A stretch of DNA of 64,000 bases, taken from contig CBDCWT010000047.1 in assembly GCA_965223305.1 (NCBI GenBank), positions 1 to 64,000 on the forward strand, written 5' to 3'. Source of the DNA: CBDCWT01 sp965223305. Its GTDB lineage: Bacteria > Planctomycetota > Planctomycetia > Pirellulales > Pirellulaceae. Below the pieces are notes generated by a model. It made no database searches. It saw only the letters and a program-made list of their open reading frames with translations, and was not told the origin of the DNA. Shown piece after piece: positions 16,201-23,372 of this stretch (position 1 is its first letter; each line of letters begins with the position of its first letter). The translations under genes and the position numbers were made by a program.

Positions 16201-17409
16201 ATGGATGGGCAAGAGGTGGGTCTTGGTGGGGCGGTAGTCACGCTGCTCGACGCGGATCGTCGAGTCGTCGCCCAAGATCGAACGTCGTCGGATGGGTTCT
16301 ATCGATTCGACGGTCTTGCGGCGAGTGAGTACACGATCCGCGAGCAACAACCGGAGGGTTGGCTGGATGGGTTGGATGCTGCGGGCACGATTCAAGGCGC
16401 GGTGGTTGGCCGAGCGGAGAACCCCGGTGATCGGATCAGCGACATTCAGCTGCGTTACGGTGAGCAAGGGGTGCACTACGACTTCGGCGAGCTGGCGCCG
16501 GTCAAGATTGGCGGATTCGTCTACCACGACCGCAACAACAACGGGATACGGGATGCAGACGAGGAGGGCATTGGCGGGGCGCAGCTCCGCGTGATTCCAG
16601 TTGCGGCCCAAGCGCCTCAAGAGGCGGTCAACATCGTGAGTTCCGCCGATGGAATGTACATGACCGGGATGATTGCACCGGGGAGATATCGGATTGTCCA
16701 GGTAGCGCAGCCCGAGGGCTACTTCGACGGATTGGATAGCGCAGGTACAGTCAACGGGCAACCTCAGGGCAGCGCGCTCAACCCCGGGGATGCGATTGAG
16801 TCCATCGAGTTAGGCAGCGGCGAGACAGGTATGGACTTCAACTTCGGAGAACTACGCCCGGCCAGCATCGCAGGATTGGTTCACGCAGATCTTGACGGCG
16901 ACTGTCTGCTTGACGACGGCGAGCAGCCGATCGCGGGTGTGCAGATTGAGTTGCTCGATGAAGATGGACAGGTCGTGGCGACAACTCGAACTGGAGCCGA
17001 CGGCCGCTACCTGCTGGATGGTCTGCGACCAGGCCGCTACCACATTCGCGAGGTGCAACCGGCCGGTTTCTTCCAGGCAGAGAGCGCGGAAGGCGACTTA
17101 CGTTTCGTCGAGGTCGCCTCCCGGCGACCGCCTTGTGGATTACAACTTCTGCGAGGAACCACCCGCGATACTCTCGGGCTACGTTTTCCAGGACGGACCT
17201 CCGCTGGTGACTCCCCAGGGAGCCGTTCCGGAGAATGTGACCGAGCTTCGAGATGGCGATCGCACGGCCGACGACACGCCCATCGCCGGCGTCGTGCTCG
17301 AACTGCGGAACGGATTGACCGGCGAAGTGATTACGGCCGAGCAGGCTCTACCCGGTCATTATCCCAGCGGCGCCATCACGACCATGACAGACAGCGAAGG
17401 GTTCTATAG
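13252..17409 (+). CDS. Giant SdrD B-like repeat surface protein, 5' part (frameshifted)
   Basis: The best start is GTG 13252, with GGGAGG just upstream. The N-terminus is Arg-rich and contains FETMEPRRMLAAD, the leader motif seen on many planctomycete surface proteins. A ~250-residue domain follows, then B-like repeats of ~117 residues that begin near 14020, 14390, 14750, 15100, 15450, 15808, 16159, 16510 and 16867. Each starts like LSGYVYHDxNxNGxxD and ends in YDFGE or YDFCE. These beta-sandwich repeats usually bind calcium and form stalks of adhesins. Coding similarity leaves this frame at about 17120, where one extra C in a CCC run shifts it; the last ~95 codons are out of frame. The true protein continues in the next entry. 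Confidence 0.85.
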   Translation: MGLLARVARLVRKCRRRDEHDGRIQLDGRTRRFETMEPRRMLAADLLQVGAVFTEADLGSDLQGDTFEVTFEGGAPGTQLTRLVIDGDQDDVGFGEGDVFFDNLPGGFGADNSFPFTLLQLNTANPDATVQASITDGQSQLVLDLTGFQAGDKLLFSVDVDEVEDFDPDSRDLDLINEGFDPITSGVEFQGSRFTAQFSAPHYHAAGGTGEFRNRYDDALAATNLDLPADNDGGLRDRRDGVVVTVEQQPLPISIAGTVFLDHDLNLQQDPAETGLADVELSLWKQEGAQYQATGHTTHTDEVGNYEFGFDLNLLPGTYQVREVQPPGLYSVGAIAGTVAGRPTGVVAASEPNRLSEIAMPLGGERAINYDFAEARPAALSGYVFHDRNDDGRRDQGEEGLANVIVDLVPVDTIAAQAAVRSVTDSTGYYEATGLAPGTYRVVEVQQPTGFFDGLDSPGRVDGQLRGTAVNPGDSLEEVLLRGGDVGVEYNFGELAPVSLSGAVHLSTADGDCFSDGMLHPPLADVVIRLLDGSGTLVAETMTDASGEYRFEQLMPGEYSLMEVTPQGLLDGSGQVGTVLGSPRGRLTSSNQISAIVLASGQHGTGYDFCEHAPGSLSGYVYHDANHNGVMDGQEVGLGGAVVTLLDADRRVVAQDRTSSDGFYRFDGLAAGEYTIREQQPEGWLDGLDAAGTIQGAVVGRAENPGDRISDIQLRYGEQGVHYDFGELAPVKIGGFVYHDRNNNGIRDADEEGIGGAQLRVIPVAAQAPQEAVNIVSSADGMYMTGMIAPGRYRIVQVAQPEGYFDGLDSAGTVNGQPQGSALNPGDAIESIELGSGETGMDFNFGELRPASIAGSVHLSDGNGVCFQDGSQHLPVAGAELFLLNEFEETVASTTTDSRGEYRFDNLLPGSYTVVEQTPAGLLDGGERVGRIAGRTVGEVVGDDRIGGIVLLAGDQATSFDFCEHAPGSLSGYVYHDANHNGVMDGQEVGLGGAVVTLLDADRRVVAQDRTSSDGFYRFDGLAASEYTIREQQPEGWLDGLDAAGTIQGAVVGRAENPGDRISDIQLRYGEQGVHYDFGELAPVKIGGFVYHDRNNNGIRDADEEGIGGAQLRVIPVAAQAPQEAVNIVSSADGMYMTGMIAPGRYRIVQVAQPEGYFDGLDSAGTVNGQPQGSALNPGDAIESIELGSGETGMDFNFGELRPASIAGLVHADLDGDCLLDDGEQPIAGVQIELLDEDGQVVATTRTGADGRYLLDGLRPGRYHIREVQPAGFFQAESAEGDLRFVEVASRRPPCGLQLLRGTTRDTLGLRFPGRTSAGDSPGSRSGECDRASRWRSHGRRHAHRRRRARTAERIDRRSDYGRAGSTRSLSQRRHHDHDRQRRVL
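15073..15816 (+). repeat. 744-bp internal duplication, unit 1
   Basis: This segment encodes two consecutive B-like domains (LSGYVYHD and IGGFVYHD types). It is almost identical to 16132-16875, with an offset of 1059 bases and only a handful of substitutions. The third domain of each 1059-base period has diverged freely. Confidence 0.9.
16132..16875 (+). repeat. 744-bp internal duplication, unit 2
   Basis: Second copy of 15073-15816. Similarity stops sharply at 'atcgcagga' (16875/15816), beyond which the neighbouring domains differ. This suggests recent duplication or gene conversion limited to this block. Confidence 0.9.
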
Positions 17410-18760
17410 CTTTTCGGGCCTGAAGGGTGGTAGGAGCTATGCAGTCTACGAGATTCACCCAGCTGGCTACATCGACGGCGTGGACACGGCGGGCACAACC
17501 TCGGGTGTGGCCATCAACGCGGGCGAGGTCCATCCGGAACTATTGATCAGTCGATTGGTGAGACATCCCCAGAACGACGCGATCATTCTGATTCCGCTAC
17601 AGAGCGGACAACACTCGCAGGAGAACAACTTCAGCGAGATTGTTGTGAGTGCTCGAGCACTCGCTCCACCGCCAGAGCGCGCGGTATTCACGCCGCAACT
17701 TCGCAGCCTCTACGCACCGCCGCTGTTACTCGCGGCGGCGCCGCCTGTGGCGAGCATCCAGCCGGCGGTGACACAGATACCGGTTTTCGGAGGAGGTGGA
17801 GGGTTCAGTTGGCACTTGAGCGTTGTGGACGCCGGTATGCCGCGCGGCGTGGAGTCTGCCGATGTCACGGATGCAATGATCTGGCGACAGGCCACTCATC
17901 TGGACTACACCGCCTGGCAAAGCGAAAACTTGCGTGAAGCGCGATGGTTAATACAGGATGGCGAGGAGGAGGGACGGGAACTGAGCCTGGTTGTCTTCGG
18001 CCTCCCCGGTGGGATTCCGGTTGCCGGGGATTACAACGGCGACGGCGTCGATGAAGTCGGCGTTTTCTTTGAAGGGGAGTGGTTCATTGACCTCAACGGA
18101 AACGGACGTTGGGATGCTGAGGACCTGTGGGCCAAATTGGGTGGGAAGACCGATCGGCCCGTGACCGGTGACTGGGACGGCGACGGCAAGGACGACATTG
18201 GCATCTTCGGACCAGCCTGGGTGAACGACACTCGCGCCATTCGCGCTGAGCCAGGCTTGCCCGACGCACTCAATTCGCGGACAGATCGGCCCAAGAACCT
18301 GCCGCCCAAACCGGAAGAGGCCGCTGAGGGGCACCGCCTATTGAAGTTGCGCGCGAACGGCCCGCGGCGTGCCGACTTGATCGATCACGTCTTTCGTTTT
18401 GGCAGCAGCAAGGATATTCCGATCGCTGCAGATATGAACGGTGACGGCATCGCTTCGATCGGTGTCTTTCGAGACGGCCGGTGGAAGGTTGACGTTGATG
18501 GCGACGGTCGATTCGGGAAAGAGGATCTGGCTGCATCCTACGGCGAAGCAGGGGACATCCCAGTTGTTGGCGACTTCGATGGTGACGGAGTGGACGAAAT
18601 CGGAGTCTACCGCGCGGGTCGATGGCAGATTGATTCGAATCACAATCTCCGGGCCGATGCGCACGACCGCGTCTTCGAGATGGGCGGGGACGCCGAGCGG
18701 CCGGTCGTCGGCGATTTTGATGGTGATGGCGCCGATGACCCGGGGCTGTATCAGGACTGA
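17123..18760 (+). CDS. Giant surface protein, 3' part after frameshift (B-like domain plus FG-GAP-like repeats)
   Basis: Homology resumes here as GDRLVDYNFCEEPPAILSGYVFQDG, the expected end of one B-like domain and start of the tenth. This open frame extends upstream to 16892, but that part is only a shadow. After the last B-like domain (to about 17640) comes a Pro/Ala-rich linker. The C-terminal ~280 residues contain repeated DxDGDGxDD-type calcium-loop motifs (IPVAGDYNGDGVDEVGVF; PVTGDWDGDGKDDIGIF; IPVVGDFDGDGVDEIGVY), as in FG-GAP/VCBS propeller repeats. It ends GLYQD with no visible sorting tail. Joined to the preceding entry, the intact protein would be about 1835 residues. Confidence 0.8.
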   Translation, partial: GDRLVDYNFCEEPPAILSGYVFQDGPPLVTPQGAVPENVTELRDGDRTADDTPIAGVVLELRNGLTGEVITAEQALPGHYPSGAITTMTDSEGFYSFSGLKGGRSYAVYEIHPAGYIDGVDTAGTTSGVAINAGEVHPELLISRLVRHPQNDAIILIPLQSGQHSQENNFSEIVVSARALAPPPERAVFTPQLRSLYAPPLLLAAAPPVASIQPAVTQIPVFGGGGGFSWHLSVVDAGMPRGVESADVTDAMIWRQATHLDYTAWQSENLREARWLIQDGEEEGRELSLVVFGLPGGIPVAGDYNGDGVDEVGVFFEGEWFIDLNGNGRWDAEDLWAKLGGKTDRPVTGDWDGDGKDDIGIFGPAWVNDTRAIRAEPGLPDALNSRTDRPKNLPPKPEEAAEGHRLLKLRANGPRRADLIDHVFRFGSSKDIPIAADMNGDGIASIGVFRDGRWKVDVDGDGRFGKEDLAASYGEAGDIPVVGDFDGDGVDEIGVYRAGRWQIDSNHNLRADAHDRVFEMGGDAERPVVGDFDGDGADDPGLYQD

Positions 18761-18773
18761 ACTGGCACCTGAG

Positions 18774-20873
18774 TCACTGCGCCTGGCGCTGATTCCAAGC
18801 CCACCGATACAGGTTGCGGGAATCCACATATCGTGCTGCGCTGGAAGCCGAACCGAGTACCACCAAGAACAGGCGATCTCCATCGCGTTCGGCAGTCGAT
18901 ACGAGGCACGCGCCGGCCGCAGAGGTTGTCCCTGTCTTCATGCCGTCATAGCCATCGATGGGCAAGAGCCGATTCGTGTTTTTCCATAACACGTTGCGCC
19001 GATAGCCGCCGGGTCCAATCAGCGTGCAGCCGCGCTGTCGTGTGCCAACGTACTTGCGGAAAAGCTCGTGCTTCCAGCTAGCGCGGGCCAATTTGATCAG
19101 GTCCGCAGCGGTCGCCCGGTGACCGGCCGCGGTCAACCCGTGGGGATTACGGTAGCTGGTACCGGTCATCCGCAGTTCGGCTGCCGTGCGATTCATCGCC
19201 ACCACAAAACTGGCTAGCGGATCGACTTCGCCGGTGCCAGCGGGCGAGTCAGTGGAGGCCAGTCGGCCACCAAAGTGCTCGGCGAGAGCCACAGAAGCAT
19301 CGTTTCCAGAAGGCAGTAGCAGCCCGTACAGCGCCTCGCGGACCGGCAGACGCTCGCCCGCACGGACGCCGGCGGTCGAGCCCCGTGTCGAGTCCGCGCG
19401 TTCCGAGAAAGTGATTTGTTCATCCAGGACGTCTGGCTGCTCGGCCGCCAGTTTCAAGACAACGTAGGCGGTCATGATCTTGGTGGTGCTGGCGAAGTCC
19501 AGGCGCTGATGTTCCTTGTGAGCCCAAAGCAAGTCGCCGTTCGCGGCGTCCGCGACGGCCCAAGCCTTGCAAGTGACGTACGGCCGACCGCTTAAGCTAT
19601 CGCGTGGATTGACCGGGAGCTGCTCGGCGTTGACCTGCGCCGGCGGCGGCACCGGCTTGTCGCTTGTGACCAGAGTTCCCAACGCTGCCCAGGTCTTCGC
19701 GCCGACTTGCCCGTTCGCCTGAATCCCGCTCTGCTGCTGAAACTGGCGCACGGCAGCACGTGTCGCTGGTCCGAAGTCGCCGTCCACGGCGAGTTTCGGC
19801 GAGGGAGAGCTACGAATGTTCAAAGTTCGCTGCAGGTCTTCCACCAGACGCCCGGCGTCGCCGACCCGCAAGACGGTGGGCACGTCCGCGCGACCAGCTC
19901 CCGGCGGATTGAAGTGCCGGAATGCAAGTTCGGCAACTTTCCCGCAGAGTCGATGAGCTGCGTTGTCGGGGGAGAAGCGACGATCTTCGTTCTGTCTCGT
20001 CAACACACAGATGGCGATCGGTCCTTGGGGACTGAAGATGATTCCCGCGTCGCAACGTGACTGAGAGACCGCACCGCCTTTATGTGCCAGCTTGGTGCCA
20101 GCCGGCAGGTCGCGGGCCAGCTTGGTGGCATCATCGCAATGCAGCAGGTGGTCCAACATCTCCTCACACGCCTCGGGACTGACCAGCTCCCGGCGGTGAA
20201 GCAGTTCATAAAGACGCACCGTTTCTCGGGCTGTCGTCGAACCCAAGCCAAACTCCTGGCTACGCTCAGGGAACAACGAGGTGTCCCGCCGAAAGACCTT
20301 GGCGTGGATCTTGGTGTGGGGCATGCCGAGTTGCTCCATCTGCCCAGACGTCGCTGCCAGCCCGATTCGGTCCAGTACCAAATTCGTCGCAGTGTTGTCC
20401 GAGAACACGATCATCAGGCGGATTGCATCTCGGAGAGTCAACGAGGTTCCGGCGGAGAGATGCGGGGTGAGGATACCCGATCCGGGGACTTTATCCTCCT
20501 CGCGTATGACAAGCACATCCTGCAAGCTAACGCCGCCTTCGCTTGCTTGGCGGTATGCCTCTACCATGACCGGAAATTTGATCAAGCTGGCGGTAGGCAT
20601 CGGTTGGTCGGCGTGATAGAAGTAGGATTCGTCGGTCTCGAGGTGCTTGATGGCAACGGTGACCTGCCCTCGATGAGCTGTGAGCAGGGGTTCTATTTTG
20701 TCCTGCAAGCTTTGAGCCGCTGCCGCCGAGCCGAGCAAAGTGACGGCGATCCAAGTCACCAACGGCCAGCTGCGGCGACCGAGAAGCTGTGGGTCGATTT
20801 CACGACCAGCTTGGCGAACGGGAAGGACGTGTCTGGTTTTCGGGGCGTCTCGCGATGTCTGCGTGTCCTGCAT
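18774..20873 (-). CDS. Fusion of class A beta-lactamase-like, peptidoglycan-binding and S11 D,D-carboxypeptidase domains
   Basis: From ATG 20871-20873 (GGGAGAAG upstream) the product is 699 residues. A signal or anchor lies near residues 38-55 (WPLVTWIAVTLLGSAAAAQS). Domain 1 has class A serine hydrolase motifs: SLIK (near 95), SDN (near 156) and KGG (near 262). A peptidoglycan_binding_1 module follows (LRVGDAGRLVEDLQRTLNI, VDGDFGPATRAAVRQFQ). Domain 3 is a peptidase S11/DacA type: STTK (near 460), SGN (near 519) and KTG (near 645). Both catalytic sets look complete. The protein should act on peptidoglycan or beta-lactams outside the inner membrane. An earlier start at 20939 or 20966 is possible. 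This three-part order is unusual. Confidence 0.85.
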   Translation of the reverse strand: MQDTQTSRDAPKTRHVLPVRQAGREIDPQLLGRRSWPLVTWIAVTLLGSAAAAQSLQDKIEPLLTAHRGQVTVAIKHLETDESYFYHADQPMPTASLIKFPVMVEAYRQASEGGVSLQDVLVIREEDKVPGSGILTPHLSAGTSLTLRDAIRLMIVFSDNTATNLVLDRIGLAATSGQMEQLGMPHTKIHAKVFRRDTSLFPERSQEFGLGSTTARETVRLYELLHRRELVSPEACEEMLDHLLHCDDATKLARDLPAGTKLAHKGGAVSQSRCDAGIIFSPQGPIAICVLTRQNEDRRFSPDNAAHRLCGKVAELAFRHFNPPGAGRADVPTVLRVGDAGRLVEDLQRTLNIRSSPSPKLAVDGDFGPATRAAVRQFQQQSGIQANGQVGAKTWAALGTLVTSDKPVPPPAQVNAEQLPVNPRDSLSGRPYVTCKAWAVADAANGDLLWAHKEHQRLDFASTTKIMTAYVVLKLAAEQPDVLDEQITFSERADSTRGSTAGVRAGERLPVREALYGLLLPSGNDASVALAEHFGGRLASTDSPAGTGEVDPLASFVVAMNRTAAELRMTGTSYRNPHGLTAAGHRATAADLIKLARASWKHELFRKYVGTRQRGCTLIGPGGYRRNVLWKNTNRLLPIDGYDGMKTGTTSAAGACLVSTAERDGDRLFLVVLGSASSAARYVDSRNLYRWAWNQRQAQ

Positions 20874-21036
20874 GGTCTTCTCCCAATCGAGCAGCGTTGT
20901 CGGCAGGAGTCGTTGAGGGTCGATGTTAGAGCCAGACATTTTAGTCAGTGAAGGCGCCCGGCACACCCTCCGCGGGCGTTGTTGCCCATTGTATCCGGTA
21001 GCGGCCTTTTTTAGTCTTGCCGAGCCGATTTGATTT

Positions 21037-21049
21037 AATTATGATAATT
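21037..21049. promoter_or_regulatory. Candidate operator: perfect 6+1+6 palindrome
   Basis: AATTAT-G-ATAATT lies in an AT-rich island about 50 bases upstream of the ribbon-helix-helix gene. RHH proteins commonly bind such palindromes and repress themselves, so autoregulation is a reasonable inference. No binding evidence exists here. Confidence 0.4.
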
Positions 21050-21062
21050 CAAGTGCTTTGGT

Positions 21063-21091
21063 CAACTTGAGGGGCTATAATTCATTTCAAG
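21063..21091 (+). promoter_or_regulatory. Candidate -10 box within an inverted repeat
   Basis: TATAAT (21076-21081) is a perfect -10 hexamer about 18 bases before ATG 21099. It lies between arms CTTGA and TCAAG. A good -35 at the usual spacing is not seen, so the promoter may be activator-dependent or the match coincidental. Confidence 0.4.
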
Positions 21092-21098
21092 AGTTCTG

Positions 21099-21293
21099 AT
21101 GGCAAAGAAAAAACAACACGGTGGGCGACGTAAAGGGGCCGGTCGGAAGGTGGCAAATCCAGAAGGGGCTGCAATCTCTATTGGCGTGAGCGTGCCCTCC
21201 AGCCTGGTGGAACGGCTAGATGAGCTAGCTGCGAAACGCGGTTGGAGCCGGTCAAAAGCGGTCACCGAGGCGATACGGCGGTTGTTGCGATAG
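21099..21293 (+). CDS. Small ribbon-helix-helix (CopG/MetJ-type) DNA-binding protein
   Basis: The 64-residue protein has a basic, Gly-rich N-terminal arm (MAKKKQHGGRRKGAGRK). A beta strand follows (ISIGVSVPSSL), then two helices (LVERLDELAAKRG and SRSKAVTEAIRRLL), the classic RHH layout. Such proteins dimerise and bind operator palindromes through the strand; many are antitoxins, and others are autoregulated repressors. No toxin-like gene follows: the next ~570 bases contain only repeats. It may therefore be an orphan regulator. The upstream palindrome at 21037-21049 is a candidate target. Confidence 0.8.
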   Translation: MAKKKQHGGRRKGAGRKVANPEGAAISIGVSVPSSLVERLDELAAKRGWSRSKAVTEAIRRLLR

Positions 21294-21360
21294 CGCAAGA
21301 GGGGCAACGACGTTAAGGACTTCTTGTAGCCGAATTCGCCAGAATTTGGATGAATCGGTC

Positions 21361-21437
21361 TGCCAAACTCTGGCGAGTTCGGCTACGACTGCCAAACTCT
21401 TGGCGAGTTCGGCTACGACTCTGGCGAGTTCGACTAC
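21361..21437. repeat. Short tandem hairpin repeat (about 2.6 units)
   Basis: Two near-identical ~28-base units (ccaaactctggcgagttcgg followed by ctacgact) and a truncated third stand in tandem. Each contains AACTC-(T)TGGC-GAGTT, a small hairpin. The same unit occurs singly at 2056 and 2489. The rest of 21294-21635 shows no gene. Confidence 0.75.
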
Positions 21438-21635
21438 GGTCGGATAGCTGCGGAACGTCGGGGGTACCGCTGCGCCTCCAACGCACAGGCCGGCAGTTCG
21501 GGGGGGCAAGACGTTCGACGAATCCAGAGAGGTGCGGCATAACCAGCCGAGCCTGTTTTGTGCCCGCCTGCTCGGTCCGCGCAACAACCGACAGGCATCA
21601 AGGTCGTCGATACCGCCTGGCGAGACCGTGCTTAA

Positions 21636-21809
21636 CCCGGATTATTCATGAAGATCGTGGCGAGAGGTTGTAAGTACGTTCGTGGCAAGGAAGGCGAGCA
21701 ATTCTTCCGCAGGCGTATTGAAGCAATACGTCGAGGGAGAATTGTGAAGCATGACGAAGCCACGGATGGACTTACGACCTCGCAGCAGATCGCTCATGAA
21801 TAATTCGGG
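21636..21809 (-). mobile_element. MITE-like palindromic element, copy 2 (174 bp)
   Basis: TTAA flanks both sides (21632-21635 and 21810-21813). Orientation is as copy 1. It lies 57 bases upstream of the NHL gene start, so it could affect that gene's transcription or leader. The internal 51-codon frames on both strands are intact. Confidence 0.88.
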
Positions 21810-21866
21810 TTAAAGCTGTGTTGCTTGATTCCGATGGCCGCTTTCAAACAGAACACGGGGACTACT

Positions 21867-23060
21867 ATGAGGCGATGTTTGATCATCGGGCTATGTGTGT
21901 TAGTGTGCCTGGCGGTTGTTACGTTGCTTTGCCGCCAGCAACTAGTGCTGTTCGCTCGCACACACAAGCCGTTCCATTCGATTTACTTTTACGTTTGGAA
22001 TCGGGTCAAGAGTGAGTTCCCTTTCAAGCTGCCCGCAGAGGTAGGAAATCACAAGCCAGCTTCGGAGATCGAGATCCAGTATCCGATGGGTATTGTCGAG
22101 ACGAGCCGAAACGAGATTGTTTTCTCCGATCGCGGCCGCTATGTCTGGGCGATCTCGCCGGAGGGCACGGCGCGGGTGATTGCTGGTACCGGCTATCCAG
22201 GCTTCACTCGTAGCGGAGTCATCGCCGTCGAGGCCCAAATCAGCTCCCCGGAGGGCCTTTGCATCGATCAGGACGACAACATCTACTACGCCGATTCAAA
22301 AAACCACGTCGTCAAAAAGATCCACACTTCGGGAAAACTGGTCACCGTGGCAGGGACCAACCTGCCCGGATACCGCGGAGACTCTGGACCGGCCGACAAA
22401 GCTTGGCTTAACCGTCCTTACGACGTGGCGATCGATTCTCAAGGCAATCTTTACATTGCCGACTATGCGAACGATCGGATTCGAAAAGTGAACGCCGCCG
22501 GGATCATTTCCACTTTCGCCGGAACAGGTGATCGTGGATTCAGTGGAGATGGTGGACCGGCGGCGGCTGCCAAGCTGCGCGGCCCGTACGGTGTCTGTGT
22601 GGACGTTGATGGCAACGTGATTATTGCAGACAGCGAGAATCATCGGATTCGCCGGGTCGATCGTGACGGCGTGATTCAGACGATCGCGGGCACCGGCGAC
22701 CAGGGCTACAGTGGTGACGGCGGACCGGCTATTGAGGCCGACTTCGATACGCCCCAGGCAGTGCTCGCTGCAGCGGATGGCAGGTTGTTTATCGGTGACG
22801 AGCATAACCACTGCATTCGTATCGTCGAGGTAGACGGAACGATTTCGACGTTCGTCGGCGACGGGCAAGCCGGCTTCGCGGGCGATCGAGGACATCGCGC
22901 GCAGGCTCGGCTCAACGACCCCGAGGGAGTCCTCGTCTGTGCGGATGGCCGGGTCGTGATCACCGACGGCGAGAACGGCCGTCTGAGGGTCATTGCTGTG
23001 GATGGCACCATCAGCACGTTCGCTGGCCGCGGTAAAGCTGCCAGCGCGGAAGGATCATGA
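21867..23060 (+). CDS. Membrane-anchored NHL-repeat protein
   Basis: From ATG 21867 the product is 397 residues. It opens with an N-terminal membrane segment (CLIIGLCVLVCLAVVTLLC), then a short stalk. At least five NHL blades follow: pairs such as VIAGTGYPGF, TVAGTNLPGYRGDSGPA, TFAGTGDRGFSGDGGPA and TIAGTGDQGYSGDGGPA alternate with LYIADYANDRIRKV, VIIADSENHRIRRV and LFIGDEHNHCIRIV. NHL beta-propellers mediate binding of proteins or sugars. An in-frame start at 21825 would merely lengthen the cytoplasmic tail. The gene stands between two MITE copies (21636 and 23111). The protein probably faces the periplasm; its partner is unknown. Confidence 0.82.
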   Translation: MRRCLIIGLCVLVCLAVVTLLCRQQLVLFARTHKPFHSIYFYVWNRVKSEFPFKLPAEVGNHKPASEIEIQYPMGIVETSRNEIVFSDRGRYVWAISPEGTARVIAGTGYPGFTRSGVIAVEAQISSPEGLCIDQDDNIYYADSKNHVVKKIHTSGKLVTVAGTNLPGYRGDSGPADKAWLNRPYDVAIDSQGNLYIADYANDRIRKVNAAGIISTFAGTGDRGFSGDGGPAAAAKLRGPYGVCVDVDGNVIIADSENHRIRRVDRDGVIQTIAGTGDQGYSGDGGPAIEADFDTPQAVLAAADGRLFIGDEHNHCIRIVEVDGTISTFVGDGQAGFAGDRGHRAQARLNDPEGVLVCADGRVVITDGENGRLRVIAVDGTISTFAGRGKAASAEGS

Positions 23061-23110
23061 CCAGCGGTCGCGTAGACAGCCGCAGATCACGCGCTCAACA
23101 ACGAATCTAG

Positions 23111-23284
23111 CCCGAATTATTCATGAGCGATCTGCTGCGAGGTCGTAAGTCCATCCGTGGCTTCGTCATGCTTCACAATTCTCCCTCGACGTATTGCTTC
23201 AATACGCCTGCGGAAGAATTGCTCGCCTTCCTTGCCACGAACGTACTTACAACCTCTCGCGACGATCTTCATGAATAATCCGGG
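23111..23284 (+). mobile_element. MITE-like palindromic element, copy 3 (174 bp)
   Basis: CTAG flanks both sides (23107-23110 and 23285-23288). The left end reads CCCGAATTATTCATGA, the right end the complement of CCCGGATTATTCATGA. It lies between the convergent 3' ends of the NHL and DUF1080 genes. It matches the consensus and can serve as the reference copy. A 51-codon frame runs 23123-23278 on this strand, and another 23272-23117 on the opposite strand. Confidence 0.9.
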
Positions 23285-23372
23285 CTAGACCTTTCGGGCG
23301 CGACGCCGCTTGGTTTCCCCACCGACCCGGCTCGCCGGCGTTGGAGAAGCAATCCGTGGCCAGAGAGAGCGG

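Noticed and set aside
15073..16875. Repeated 744-bp block as an insertion sequence
   Set aside because: It is coding in frame for adhesin domains with no terminal inverted repeats or transposase.
16892..17120. Upstream part of the second adhesin frame as coding
   Set aside because: The other frame carries the B-like repeat homology here; this frame is low-complexity shadow until the frameshift point.
21361..21437. Possible short CRISPR array
   Set aside because: Fewer than three units, no spacers of constant length, and single copies occur elsewhere.
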